Assembly (NCBI GenBank): GCA_040381215.1
Contig: JBEIHO010000010.1
Coordinates: 3,785 to 67,784 of the forward strand
Direction: 5' to 3'
Length of the DNA: 64,000 nt
Source: SZUA-430 sp040381215
Lineage (GTDB): Bacteria > Pseudomonadota > Alphaproteobacteria > Micropepsales > Micropepsaceae
In this document: one piece after another, positions 54,440 through 63,036 of the stretch
Layout of the letters: each line of letters starts with the position of its first letter
Position numbering within the stretch: the first letter of the stretch is position 1
Notes under the pieces: model-generated
What the model was told of the DNA's origin: nothing
The model's input: only the letters and a program-made list of their open reading frames with translations
The model's database searches: none
Made by a program: the position numbers and the translations under genes

Positions 54440-55603
54440 GTGGCGGGCTTGAATGCAAGGTTGCACGGCGCGATTGCGGACATTCCCGCAACCGCATGGG
54501 ACAGCCTCGCCTGCCCGCCAACCGCCCCCTTGAACCCGTTTGTCACCCACGCCTTCCTGCACGCGCTCGAGCAGAGCGGATCGGCCACGCCCGAAACCGG
54601 ATGGTCGCCGGCGCATCTCACCCTCGAACAGGACGGCGCGATCATTGGCGCCGTCCCCGCCTACGTGAAGACGCACTCCTATGGCGAGTATGTCTTCGAC
54701 CATGGCTGGGCGCAGGCCTTCGAACGCGCCGGCGGAACCTATTACCCCAAGCTTCAGGTCTCGGTACCCTTCACGCCCGCGACCGGCCCGCGCCTCCTCA
54801 CCGGCAACCAGCCCGCCCTCAGGCCGGCGCTGGCAGACGCACTCAAGCACGTCTGCGAACGCCTCGAATTGTCCTCGGTCCACGTAACCTTCCAGCAGCA
54901 GCAGGAAGCCGAGGCGCTGCAGGCGGCGGGCTTCCTCCTGCGCAACGACCAGCAGTTCCACTGGACAAATGAAGGCTACCGCTCCTTCGACGATTTCCTG
55001 TCGCGCCTGTCATCGATGAGGCGCAAGAACCTCAGGCGCGAGCGACGGGAAGCCTTGCAGAACGACATCTCGATCGAGCACCTGACGGGAAGCGACCTGC
55101 GCGAGGCGCACTGGGACGCCTTCTTCGGCTTCTACATGGACACGGGCAATCGCAAGTGGGGCACGCCCTACCTCACACGCGAGTTCTTCTCGCGCGTGGG
55201 CGAAGCCATGGCAGACCGCATCCTGCTTGTGCTTGCGCGTCGCAACGGCCGCTATATCGCCGGCGCCCTCAATTTCATCGGTGGCGACACCCTCTACGGT
55301 CGCAACTGGGGCGCGATCGAGCACCATCCGTTCCTGCACTTCGAGCTCTGCTATTACCAGGCCATCGACTTTGCCATTGGCCGGGGGTTGCGGATCGTCG
55401 AGGCTGGCGCCCAGGGCGAACACAAGCTCGCGCGCGGCTACATGCCCGTGCGAACCTGGTCCTCCCACTGGATCGCACACCGCGGGCTGAGCGATGCGGT
55501 CGAGCGTTTCCTCGCGGCCGAACGCGCACGCGTCAACGAGGACATCGAGATACTGAAGGACCACAGCCCCTTCAGGAAGCAAGACCACGACGGAGAAAAA
55601 TGA
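54440..55603 (+). CDS. GNAT / FemAB-like acyltransferase (COG3146)
   Basis: 387-aa protein of the COG3146 (DUF482) family, with the FemAB-type duplicated acetyltransferase fold. FVTHAFLHALEQSGS, RLSSMRRKNLRRERRE and the C-terminal EAGAQGEHKLARGYMP are family hallmarks. It is predicted to transfer an acyl or aminoacyl group, possibly to a cell-envelope substrate; not proven. GTG start with AAGGCGGA upstream. The stop overlaps the HIT gene start (ATGA). Confidence 0.9.
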   Translation: MAGLNARLHGAIADIPATAWDSLACPPTAPLNPFVTHAFLHALEQSGSATPETGWSPAHLTLEQDGAIIGAVPAYVKTHSYGEYVFDHGWAQAFERAGGTYYPKLQVSVPFTPATGPRLLTGNQPALRPALADALKHVCERLELSSVHVTFQQQQEAEALQAAGFLLRNDQQFHWTNEGYRSFDDFLSRLSSMRRKNLRRERREALQNDISIEHLTGSDLREAHWDAFFGFYMDTGNRKWGTPYLTREFFSRVGEAMADRILLVLARRNGRYIAGALNFIGGDTLYGRNWGAIEHHPFLHFELCYYQAIDFAIGRGLRIVEAGAQGEHKLARGYMPVRTWSSHWIAHRGLSDAVERFLAAERARVNEDIEILKDHSPFRKQDHDGEK

Positions 55604-56019
55604 TGGCCTATGACAGCCAGAACATATTCGCGAAGATCATTCGCGGCGAAGCGCCCTGCTTCAAGGTCTACGAGGACGCGCACACGCTGGCATTCATGGA
55701 CATCATGCCCCAGGCCGAGGGACACACCCTCGTCATCCCCAAGGAGCCAGCCGAGAACATCTTCGACCTGAGCCCCGAAGGCGCAGCCGCCCTCATCAGG
55801 ACAACACAGAAGATCGCAACCGCGCTGCGAAAGGTGACCGGCGCACCGGGCGTGATGCTCGCGCAATTGAACGGCGCGGCTGCCGGACAGACGGTCTTCC
55901 ACATCCACTTCCACGTGATCCCGCGCACCGGAGGCATTGACCTCGCCCTTCATGCGCGCGACAAAGCCGACTTCACGAAGCTCAAGGCGCTGGCGGAACG
56001 CATCGCCGCCGCCATCTGA
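55600..56019 (+). CDS. HIT family protein
   Basis: 139-aa histidine-triad hydrolase/transferase. IFAKIIRGEAPCFKVYED at the N terminus and the triad FHIHFHVIPR near residue 105 are clear. HIT proteins hydrolyse AMP-amine or dinucleoside polyphosphates. The start is either of two adjacent ATGs; the first overlaps the preceding stop and is preceded by CGGAGAAA. Confidence 0.94.
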   Translation: MMAYDSQNIFAKIIRGEAPCFKVYEDAHTLAFMDIMPQAEGHTLVIPKEPAENIFDLSPEGAAALIRTTQKIATALRKVTGAPGVMLAQLNGAAAGQTVFHIHFHVIPRTGGIDLALHARDKADFTKLKALAERIAAAI

Positions 56020-56033
56020 CAAGGCTCAGCCTC

Positions 56034-56663
56034 ATGACACGCATTGCCATCATCGGCGCCAGCAAGGGCTGCGGCCTCGAAACGCTGAAGGCTGCCTTGG
56101 CCCTCGGCTGGAACGTCAGCGCCCTTGCCCGCAGTCCCGAGCAATCAGGCCTGGAGCATGCCAAACTTGCCTGGTACAAGGGTGACGCGCGGAACGAACT
56201 GCTGGTCGAGCAGGCGCTTCAAGGGTGCGATGCCGTCGCGGTTACCCTGTCCGGGCCCATTGGCAACAAGCCCGTGACGATTTTCTCCGAGGCCATGCAG
56301 ACCATCCTCAAGGTGATGAACAGGCTGGGCATCAAGCGTCTGGTATTCCTGAGCGGCCTCGGTGCCGGCGACAGCAAGGACAAGGCCGGGTTCCTGTACA
56401 ACCTGTTCCACAGCCTCGTGCTCAAGCGCAATTACGAAGACAAGGATCGCGCCGAAAGCCTGATCATGAAATCCCACAAGGACTGGACGATCCTGCGCCC
56501 TGGACTCCTGACCAATGGCCCGCGCAAGGGCAACGTGAAGGTCCTGGTGAACCCTGCAGACTATCGCGGTGGCAGCATCAGCCGCGCCGACGTCGGCGCC
56601 TTCTTGATTGGATGTCTGCGAGACCGGTCACACCTGCACCAAACGCCTGTCCTGGTTTACTGA
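56034..56663 (+). CDS. NAD(P)H-binding protein, atypical SDR
   Basis: 209-aa protein with the N-terminal nucleotide motif IAIIGASKGCGLETLKAAL and an NAD(P)-binding fold like BLVRB/NmrA-type atypical SDRs (VTLSGPIGN, RLVFLSGLGAGDS). The catalytic Tyr-x-x-x-Lys of classical SDRs is not present. Substrate unknown. It ends in a 7-bp inverted repeat shared with the convergent gene. Confidence 0.85.
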   Translation: MTRIAIIGASKGCGLETLKAALALGWNVSALARSPEQSGLEHAKLAWYKGDARNELLVEQALQGCDAVAVTLSGPIGNKPVTIFSEAMQTILKVMNRLGIKRLVFLSGLGAGDSKDKAGFLYNLFHSLVLKRNYEDKDRAESLIMKSHKDWTILRPGLLTNGPRKGNVKVLVNPADYRGGSISRADVGAFLIGCLRDRSHLHQTPVLVY

Positions 56664-56677
56664 CCAAGCCGGTCAGT
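56659..56677. repeat. Inverted repeat spanning two convergent stop codons
   Basis: ACTGACC-AAGCC-GGTCAGT is a perfect 7-bp stem with a 5-nt loop and includes the stop codons of both convergent genes. There is no T-tract, so it is at most a weak hairpin terminator. Confidence 0.45.
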
Positions 56678-57317
56678 CGAACAGCGCGACAGCCACGCGG
56701 GTCTTGCCCCCGGCCTCGGGATTGAACATCACGAGGAACTTGCGCGTGACCTCGCACGTCGTCGCCGACCAGAGCTCTTCCCAAGCCTGCCCCGAGCGCC
56801 GCACTTTGCGCACCGCCGTATCGAACAGGAACGCAGGCTCCTCGCACCCGGACCGGATCCCGATCCCGTTGGCTTCCCTGAAGACAAGCTGCATGGCCTG
56901 CTGCTGCAAGCGCGGCCCGGCGACCGAACGTCCGGGCACGCCCACGCTGAGCTGCGCCGGTTTTATGCCCTGCGGATAGACAAAGACGTTGTGCACGCGA
57001 TCCGACCAGCACCCCCGTCCCCTGACGAGCAGGCGCCACACCCCGGCACGCGCAGGATCCACCCGCACCGACAAGTCGCTCTCGTCGACATGATCCGCGC
57101 CGGCAAACTCGAAGATGCGCTTCATGCCACACGGCGGCGCAATCAGCCTGTCGAGGTTGATCAACGCCACCGCGATGCGATTGGCCATCTGCGGTGTCGT
57201 CTCCCCCCGCGCAAGAAGCTGCGGGAAGTTGCCGCGGATGCTGACATTCTCCTCGTCCGCAAGCGCCGGCGTCAAGCCAAGGACAAAGGCCAGGAAACCT
57301 GCAAGGACTCGCTTCAT
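56673..57317 (-). CDS. Secreted protein of unknown function, coupled to clpA
   Basis: 214-aa protein with a signal peptide (MKRVLAGFLAFVLGLTPALADE, cleavage at ALA-DE). The mature part has four Cys (in APPCGMKRIF, GRGCWSDR, RSGCEEPAF and TTCEVTRK), which could form two disulfides in the periplasm. No family is recognised. Its ATG overlaps the clpA stop by 4 nt, so it is translated from the clp transcript even though ClpA is cytoplasmic. Confidence 0.8.
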   Translation of the reverse strand: MKRVLAGFLAFVLGLTPALADEENVSIRGNFPQLLARGETTPQMANRIAVALINLDRLIAPPCGMKRIFEFAGADHVDESDLSVRVDPARAGVWRLLVRGRGCWSDRVHNVFVYPQGIKPAQLSVGVPGRSVAGPRLQQQAMQLVFREANGIGIRSGCEEPAFLFDTAVRKVRRSGQAWEELWSATTCEVTRKFLVMFNPEAGGKTRVAVALFD

Positions 57318-59668
57318 TTGACCAACTCGGGCTCGCGCAGGCCCGAAGCCTCGCCCCCCTCGGCATCGTTGCCGTCGGGCGCGACGCTGGCAGGCAACAC
57401 CGGCGCCTCGATGATCTCGAAGGCAAGCCCGCTACCATCGGCATTGACCATTACCTTGACCGTGCCGCCGCGCAGAAGCCGCCCGAACAGGATCTCGTCC
57501 GCCAGCGGTTTCTTGATCGCCTCCTGGATGAGCCGCGCCAGCGGGCGGGCACCGAACGCCTCGTCATAGCCGCGCGCGGCAAGCCACGCCGTCGCCTCGG
57601 GCGAGAGCTCGAACGTCACATTGCGATCGCTGAGCTGCGCCTCAAGCCGCAGCACGAACTTCTCGACCACGCGCTCGACCACCTCGGGCCCCAGCGCCCG
57701 GAAGGGCACCACGGCATCAAGGCGGTTGCGGAACTCCGGTGTGAACAGCTTCTTGATCGCCTCGCTGTCCTCGCCCTCGCGCTTGCCGCGACCGAAGCCG
57801 ATGGACTCCTTCGCGGCATCCGCCGCGCCGGCATTCGTCGTCATGATCAGCACGACATTGCGGAAGTCGACCTTCTTGCCGTTGTGATCGGTCAGCTTGC
57901 CATGGTCCATGACCTGCAGCAGGACATTGAACAGGTCCGGATGCGCCTTCTCGATTTCATCAAGCAGCAGCACGCAATGCGGGTGCTGGTCGACACCATC
58001 CGTCAGAAGCCCGCCCTGGTCATAGCCGACATATCCCGGCGGCGCGCCGATCAGGCGGCTGACCGAATGGCGCTCCATGTACTCCGACATGTCGAAACGC
58101 AGCAGTTCAACGCCCAGGATCTTCGCCAGCTGCCGCGCCACTTCCGTCTTGCCCACGCCCGTCGGCCCCGAGAACAGGTAGCTGCCTATGGGCTTCTCCG
58201 GATCGCGCAGGCCCGCCCGCGCCATCTTGATCGCAGCGGACAGCGCCTTGATCGCATCGTTCTGCCCGTAGACCACGTGCCCCAGGTTGACCTCGAGGTC
58301 ACGCAGGCTCTCGGTATCGTTCTTCGAGACCGTCTTGGGTGGGATGCGCGCCATCTTGGAGATCACCTCCTCGATTTCCGGCACATCGATCACCTTCTTG
58401 CGCTTGCCTTCCGGCAGCAGCATCTGCGATGCACCCGTCTCGTCGATCACGTCGATCGCCTTGTCGGGAAGCTTGCGGTCATTGATGTACTTGGCCGCAA
58501 GCTCGACGGCCGCCTTCACCGCCTCATTTGTGTATTTGACCTTGTGGTACTCCTCGAAATAGGGCTTGAGCCCCTTGAGGATCTTCACCGCATCGCTGAC
58601 CGAGGGCTCGGCAACGTCGATCTTCTGGAACCGGCGCACCAGCGCGCGGTCCTTCTCGAAGTGCTGACGGAATTCCTTGTACGTCGTCGACCCCACGCAG
58701 CGCAGGCTGCCCGACTGCAGCGCCGGCTTGAGCAGGTTGGACGCATCCATGGCCCCGCCGCTGGTCGCGCCCGCACCGATCACCGTATGGATCTCGTCGA
58801 TGAACAGGATCGCGCCCTTGAATTGCTCGAGTTCCTTGAGGACGTTCTTCAACCGCTCCTCGAAATCGCCGCGATAGCGCGTGCCGGCAATCAGCGAGCC
58901 CATGTCCAGCGAGAAGATCGTGCAGTCCCGAAGCACCTCGGGAACCTCATTGTTGATGATCTTGCGCGCAAGGCCCTCGGCGATCGCCGTCTTGCCGACG
59001 CCGGGATCCCCGACGAGCAAAGGATTGTTCTTCTGCCGGCGGCACAGGATCTGGATCGTGCGATCCACCTCGGCCTCGCGCCCGATGAGGGGATCGATCT
59101 TGCCGGTGCGCGCCTTCGCGTTCAGATTGACACAATAGGCCTCTAGCGCCTCGGTTCCCTGCTTGACCGGCTTTTCGCCATCCTCCTCGTCCTCGGCTCC
59201 ACGAACCGGACGCGATTCACTGGCGCCGGGACGCTTGGCGACGCCATGGCTGATATAGCTCACCACGTCGTAGCGGTTGATGTTCTGCTCGCCCAGGAAA
59301 AAGACGGCATTGCTCTCTCGCTCGGCGAAGATCGCAACGAGGATGTTGGCACCCGTTACCTCTTCGCGCCCCGAGGACTGGACATGGATCACCGCGCGCT
59401 GCACCACGCGCTGGAACCCGGCCGTGGGCTTTGCGTCCTCGCCGTCGTCAACGATGAGAGTCGAAAGCTCGTTGTCGATGTAGTTGGTCACCGCGCGGCG
59501 AAGGGCGTCGATATCGACATTGCACGCCCGCATGACAGCAATCGCATCCTGGTCTTCCAGCAGCGAAAGGAGCAGGTGCTCGAGCGTCGCGTATTCGTGA
59601 TCGCGCTCGTTGGCGAGAGCCATCGCCCGATGAAGGCTGGCCTGCAGGGACTTTGAAAAACTAGCCAC
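57314..59668 (-). CDS. clpA: ATP-dependent Clp protease ATP-binding subunit ClpA
   Basis: 784-aa AAA+ unfoldase that feeds ClpP. The N-terminal Clp_N double repeat is followed by D1 with Walker A GDPGVGKTAIAEG and D2 with GPTGVGKTEVARQ. The ClpP-contact loop lies in the DAAKESIGFGRGKRE region. GTG start. It is downstream of clpS with a 65-nt gap, the standard clpS-clpA operon for N-end rule proteolysis. The C terminus has a short acidic extension after the D2 domain. Confidence 0.97.
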   Translation of the reverse strand: MASFSKSLQASLHRAMALANERDHEYATLEHLLLSLLEDQDAIAVMRACNVDIDALRRAVTNYIDNELSTLIVDDGEDAKPTAGFQRVVQRAVIHVQSSGREEVTGANILVAIFAERESNAVFFLGEQNINRYDVVSYISHGVAKRPGASESRPVRGAEDEEDGEKPVKQGTEALEAYCVNLNAKARTGKIDPLIGREAEVDRTIQILCRRQKNNPLLVGDPGVGKTAIAEGLARKIINNEVPEVLRDCTIFSLDMGSLIAGTRYRGDFEERLKNVLKELEQFKGAILFIDEIHTVIGAGATSGGAMDASNLLKPALQSGSLRCVGSTTYKEFRQHFEKDRALVRRFQKIDVAEPSVSDAVKILKGLKPYFEEYHKVKYTNEAVKAAVELAAKYINDRKLPDKAIDVIDETGASQMLLPEGKRKKVIDVPEIEEVISKMARIPPKTVSKNDTESLRDLEVNLGHVVYGQNDAIKALSAAIKMARAGLRDPEKPIGSYLFSGPTGVGKTEVARQLAKILGVELLRFDMSEYMERHSVSRLIGAPPGYVGYDQGGLLTDGVDQHPHCVLLLDEIEKAHPDLFNVLLQVMDHGKLTDHNGKKVDFRNVVLIMTTNAGAADAAKESIGFGRGKREGEDSEAIKKLFTPEFRNRLDAVVPFRALGPEVVERVVEKFVLRLEAQLSDRNVTFELSPEATAWLAARGYDEAFGARPLARLIQEAIKKPLADEILFGRLLRGGTVKVMVNADGSGLAFEIIEAPVLPASVAPDGNDAEGGEASGLREPELVK

Positions 59669-59733
59669 GTCCGTCGCCTTTCTTCAAATGAACAAATCCG
59701 GCACTGCCCCTCTTGCCCGTCCAGTCTACAATA

Positions 59734-60063
59734 TCATTCTTTCTCCAAGGTGCACTGCAGCGGGTGCTGGTGACGCTGCGCAAACGCAATGACCTGCGCG
59801 ACCTTGGTTTCTGCAACTTCGTAGGTGTAAACGCCGCAGATACCCACGCCCTGGCGGTGCACCTGCATCATGATCACCTCCGCATCCTCCCGGCCCTTGT
59901 TGAAGAAGCGCTCGAGGACATGCACCACGAATTCCATGGGCGTGTAGTCGTCGTTCAGCATCAAGACCTTGTAAAGGCTTGGCTTCTTCGTCTTGGGGCG
60001 CGGCTTTGTAACCAGTCCCGTCGACGGACCCCGGTCATCCCCATCGCCATTCTGCTGTGTCAT
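59734..60063 (-). CDS. clpS: ATP-dependent Clp protease adaptor ClpS
   Basis: 109-aa adaptor that delivers N-degron substrates to ClpA. KVLMLNDDYTPMEFVVHVLERFF contains the substrate-pocket residues (Asn-Asp-Asp, Thr, Met), and the C-terminal GICGVYTYEVAETKV segment is typical; each is shown here in part of the family core. The N-terminal 30 residues are a flexible extension. The 113 bp upstream should hold the operon promoter. Confidence 0.95.
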   Translation of the reverse strand: MTQQNGDGDDRGPSTGLVTKPRPKTKKPSLYKVLMLNDDYTPMEFVVHVLERFFNKGREDAEVIMMQVHRQGVGICGVYTYEVAETKVAQVIAFAQRHQHPLQCTLEKE

Positions 60064-60176
60064 TCCGCTACTGCTGCATAATTGGAAACGTCGGAAGCCA
60101 GCTTATTAGATATGTAACCTTCAGGGAATTGAAAGGTCGCCCGTCCTCGGGGCAATCCCGGCCAACTTATGGAAAA

Positions 60177-60596
60177 CTAACGGGAAACCGGCGCAGCGAA
60201 AGGCCGCAACGCGCCCACCCACGACCCGATCCGCCTGGCATTCACCCCAAGGTCCGAATGGCCATAGACCGACCGCGAATAGACGGCCAGCGTCGAGCAC
60301 CCATCGCCCACATCGAAAAACCGGGCCGCGACCAGGTCGGGAAACCGGAACAGCGCCGAGCGGACAACCAGATTGTCGTAGAGGCCGACGTCATCCTTCA
60401 GGACATGGCTGACGCGGGGCGCAGCCAGGGCAACCCGCAGGAAGGCCTGCCTGAGACTGCCCGCGGCAATTCCATAGACGACAGCCTCCTCGTCAATCCT
60501 GGCCGCCGCGCAAGCGCCGCGCGGCGCCAGCAAGAAACTGTTGGGGCTGGCAGGCCGCACCAGCGAGGCAAAATCAACGCGCGACAGGTGATCCAT
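60177..60596 (-). CDS. DUF1499 family protein
   Basis: 139-aa protein. The C-terminal AVYSRSVYGHSDLGVNARRIGSWV is the DUF1499 hallmark, here seen as VYSRSVYGHSDLGVN followed by the basic helix. The start MDHLSRVDFASLVRP has GGATGG upstream; the longer frame would run through the phasin terminator. Function unknown; no signal peptide is evident. Confidence 0.82.
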   Translation of the reverse strand: MDHLSRVDFASLVRPASPNSFLLAPRGACAAARIDEEAVVYGIAAGSLRQAFLRVALAAPRVSHVLKDDVGLYDNLVVRSALFRFPDLVAARFFDVGDGCSTLAVYSRSVYGHSDLGVNARRIGSWVGALRPFAAPVSR

Positions 60597-60618
60597 GAGA
60601 GGCCATCCGGGTAAGCGA

Positions 60619-60656
60619 AAAAGAAAAAGGCCCGCCGATTTTACCCGGCAGGCCTT
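60619..60656 (-). terminator. Rho-independent terminator of the phasin gene
   Basis: Read on the minus strand, AAGGCCTGCCG pairs with CGGCGGGCCTT (one mismatch in 11) around an 8-nt loop and is followed by TTTCTTTTTC. It lies 23 bp after the phasin stop and just before the DUF1499 start, so DUF1499 probably depends on read-through or its own promoter. Confidence 0.85.
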
Positions 60657-60679
60657 CATGAAATAGGAAACCGCGAGAA

Positions 60680-61078
60680 TTACTCGGCAGCGCGAGCGGT
60701 CGCCGGCTCCTTGAATTCCTGCATCTTCTCGGTCATCTCGGCGAAGCGGGCGGTGAAGGGCTCGGCAGCCTGCTTGGCCGCATCCAGCCACAGATCGTTC
60801 AGCTTCGTCGCCTGGGCGACATAGGCATCAAGAGCCGACTTCGCGAAATCCGTCTGCAGCTCCCAGGCCTCGTGCACGCTCTTGGCACCCGAGACAGCCT
60901 TGAACGCAGCGACGCCATCTTCCATCTGCTGCTTGGAGAAATTGAACATTTCGCCGTTCACGCGCTCGAAGGTCTTGGCAAACACGGTCGCGGCCTGGAC
61001 ATAGGCCTCGAAACCGCCCTTGCCGAACGAGGAGAACTGCTCGAACCCCTTCGTCATGGTCTCAAATCCGTTCTTCAT
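60680..61078 (-). CDS. Phasin family protein
   Basis: 132-aa protein that coats polyhydroxyalkanoate granules. It is almost entirely helical, with the phasin core FGKGGFEAYVQAATVFAKTF near residue 17 and the segment SVHEAWELQTDFAKSALDAY near 68, shown in part. The start is set by AGGACA upstream and by similarity to other phasins. Two TGCANTGCA palindromes lie 53-118 bp upstream, suggesting repressor control of the PhaR type. Confidence 0.9.
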   Translation of the reverse strand: MKNGFETMTKGFEQFSSFGKGGFEAYVQAATVFAKTFERVNGEMFNFSKQQMEDGVAAFKAVSGAKSVHEAWELQTDFAKSALDAYVAQATKLNDLWLDAAKQAAEPFTARFAEMTEKMQEFKEPATARAAE

Positions 61079-61127
61079 TGCGATGTCCTGTTTCTGATTG
61101 GGCCGCCAATGAGGCCGCCGCGCCGAA

Positions 61128-61142
61128 TGCTGCAATGCAACA
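61128..61142. promoter_or_regulatory. TGCANTGCA palindrome, proximal phasin site
   Basis: TGCTGCAATGCAACA is a 15-bp near-perfect dyad centred on TGCAATGCA, about 50 bp upstream of the phasin ATG, at a place where it could overlap the promoter. Confidence 0.55.
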
Positions 61143-61184
61143 TGAATTTCATATAAGCTGCCGCAGCGGACTGTCAAGGCAATT

Positions 61185-61199
61185 TTGTGCAGTGCACAA
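61185..61199. promoter_or_regulatory. TGCANTGCA palindrome, distal phasin site
   Basis: TTGTGCAGTGCACAA is a perfect 15-bp dyad with core TGCAGTGCA, 57 bp (about five helical turns) from the proximal site. Together they look like a two-site operator. Confidence 0.6.
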
Positions 61200-61478
61200 T
61201 GGGGATAATGCCCCAAATTCGAACAGCATTTACCTTGCCGCAAGGCCTGCGCCCGAACATGGAGATCCCGTTTCGGTCAAAGCATCGGCACCGGACGACA
61301 GGATACAATTCCTGCGTGTCCGCTGGAGGTCAGGTCATGTTAACCCTTCCCAATCTTTCAAAATGTGACAGACTGCTGCCAACGTTGTCGGGTAAGGGGT
61401 CGACACGGCCGGTGGTCTGTTTCTTGCTGCCGGAAGCCTGATGTCGACATTCCTGAGCGAAGGGATCTGCAACGCACC

Positions 61479-62876
61479 ATGAACGCGCGCGTCCGGCCAA
61501 TGCACCTGCTTGTGACTCTGCTGGCATTGCTGGCCCTTGTCCTGACATCCGCGACAGCAGACGCTGCCCGCAAGAAGAAGAAAAAGCGCGCGGCACCCCG
61601 CGCCCCGGTCGTCTATGTCGAGAAATTCGCAGCGATCGTGGTTGACGCCCAGACCGGCCGCGTCCTCTACGAGAGCATGGCGCAGGAAAAGCGCTTTCCC
61701 GCCTCGCTGACCAAGATGATGACGCTGTATCTGCTGTTCGAGCAGATCAATGCCGGCAAGGCCTCGCTCTCGACCCGCATGACCGCATCAGCCTATGCCT
61801 CGTCGCAGGACCCGACCAAGCTGGGCCTGGAACCCGGGGACACGCTGTCGGTCGAAGATGCCATCAAGGCCCTGATCGTGCGCTCCGCCAACGACGTCGC
61901 CGTTGTTGTCGCCGAGCAGATCGCGGGCTCCGAGCACCGATTTGCCCAGCGCATGACTGAAAAGGCGCGCGAACTGGGCATGGTCAACACGCAATTCGTC
62001 AACGCCTCCGGCCTGCCGGACGAGAACCAGCGCTCGACCGCCTTCGACCTGATGCTGCTGAGCCGCCGGCTCGCCAGCGACTTCAGCGAATTCTACCCCT
62101 ATTTCCGCTTGCAGAGCTTTGTGTGGGGCGGCCGCAGCTACGAGGGCCACAACAACCTTCTCAAGTTCTTCGACGGCGCCGATGGCATGAAGACAGGCTA
62201 CACGCGCATGTCCGGGTTCAACCTGGCCAGCGCCGCGACGCGCAAGGACAAGCGCCTGATTTCGGTCGTCATGGGTGGCCGCACGGCACGCGAGCGCGAC
62301 ACGAAGACAGCCCAGCTCCTCGAGGCAGAATTCGCCAAGCTCGGCCTTGGCCAACCGGCCCCCGTGCTGATGGCCATGTCGCCCCTGGTGCTGGACGACG
62401 ATGAAGCCGCCGCTGCAACGGCAAGTGACCCCGCCAGCGAGACGCGCCCGACCGACGCAGCGCCGCCAGCCGCTCGCCCTGCCATCGTTGCAGCAGGCAT
62501 GGTTCCCTCCCTCGCTCCACGCGAGACGGGACAGGGCGATTCAGAAGAAACGGCCCGCACGCCGACGGCACCCACGGAATCAGGCCTTTGGGGCATCCAG
62601 GTGGGCGCCCATGCCTCGCGCGAGAACGCTCAAACCCAGCTCAGCCAGGTCAAGGCGCAGATGCGCGACCTGCTGTCGGGCGCGCGCGAAGCCATCGTGC
62701 CGCTGAACATCCAGGGCAACACCCTCTACCGGGTGCGCTTCGGCGCCTTCACGCCGAAAAAGGCCGAGCGCCTGTGCGACCAGATCGAGGGACGTGGCGT
62801 CAGCTGCCTCGTCGTGACCGAGGGCGGCTGGAACCAGTCCGGCACCTCCGCCACCCGCCCGATCGCGGTTCGCTGA
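61479..62876 (+). CDS. D-alanyl-D-alanine carboxypeptidase with SPOR domain
   Basis: 465-aa penicillin-binding protein (DacF/PBP5-6 type) that trims peptidoglycan stem peptides. A signal peptide (to about residue 28, ending ADAA) is followed by RKKKKK. The peptidase motifs are FPASLTKMM (S-x-x-K), RSANDVAV (S-x-N) and MKTGYTRMSGF (K-T-G). A Pro/Ala/Thr linker leads to a C-terminal SPOR domain (WGIQVGAHASRENAQTQL to the end) that should bind denuded glycan at the septum. ATGs at 61479 and 61500 are both possible starts. Confidence 0.94.
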   Translation: MNARVRPMHLLVTLLALLALVLTSATADAARKKKKKRAAPRAPVVYVEKFAAIVVDAQTGRVLYESMAQEKRFPASLTKMMTLYLLFEQINAGKASLSTRMTASAYASSQDPTKLGLEPGDTLSVEDAIKALIVRSANDVAVVVAEQIAGSEHRFAQRMTEKARELGMVNTQFVNASGLPDENQRSTAFDLMLLSRRLASDFSEFYPYFRLQSFVWGGRSYEGHNNLLKFFDGADGMKTGYTRMSGFNLASAATRKDKRLISVVMGGRTARERDTKTAQLLEAEFAKLGLGQPAPVLMAMSPLVLDDDEAAAATASDPASETRPTDAAPPAARPAIVAAGMVPSLAPRETGQGDSEETARTPTAPTESGLWGIQVGAHASRENAQTQLSQVKAQMRDLLSGAREAIVPLNIQGNTLYRVRFGAFTPKKAERLCDQIEGRGVSCLVVTEGGWNQSGTSATRPIAVR

Positions 62877-62896
62877 CAAGAAACGTCGAAGTGCAA

Positions 62897-62915
62897 GGGG
62901 GCATCAAGCGCCCCC
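62897..62915 (+). terminator. Weak hairpin after the carboxypeptidase gene
   Basis: GGGGGC and GCCCCC form a 6-bp GC-only stem with a 7-nt loop, 21 bp after the stop. No T-tract follows, so termination is uncertain. Confidence 0.35.
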
Positions 62916-63036
62916 GCATCGACACGTCAATTGATCTCGATCAGTCCACGGCATCACGCCTACGCTAGTGTGCGCACCTGTGCAGAGCCATGTCTGTGGC
63001 TCGGCAATCGCAACGCACACAGCGAGAACCACCGCC

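Larger units (their letters stand above)
61079..61478. other. 400-bp divergent intergenic region between phasin and carboxypeptidase genes
   Basis: No gene is supported here. The phasin-proximal part carries the two TGCANTGCA palindromes. The distal half, near 61240-61470, shows no feature I can name; it must hold the promoter of the carboxypeptidase gene. Confidence 0.55.
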
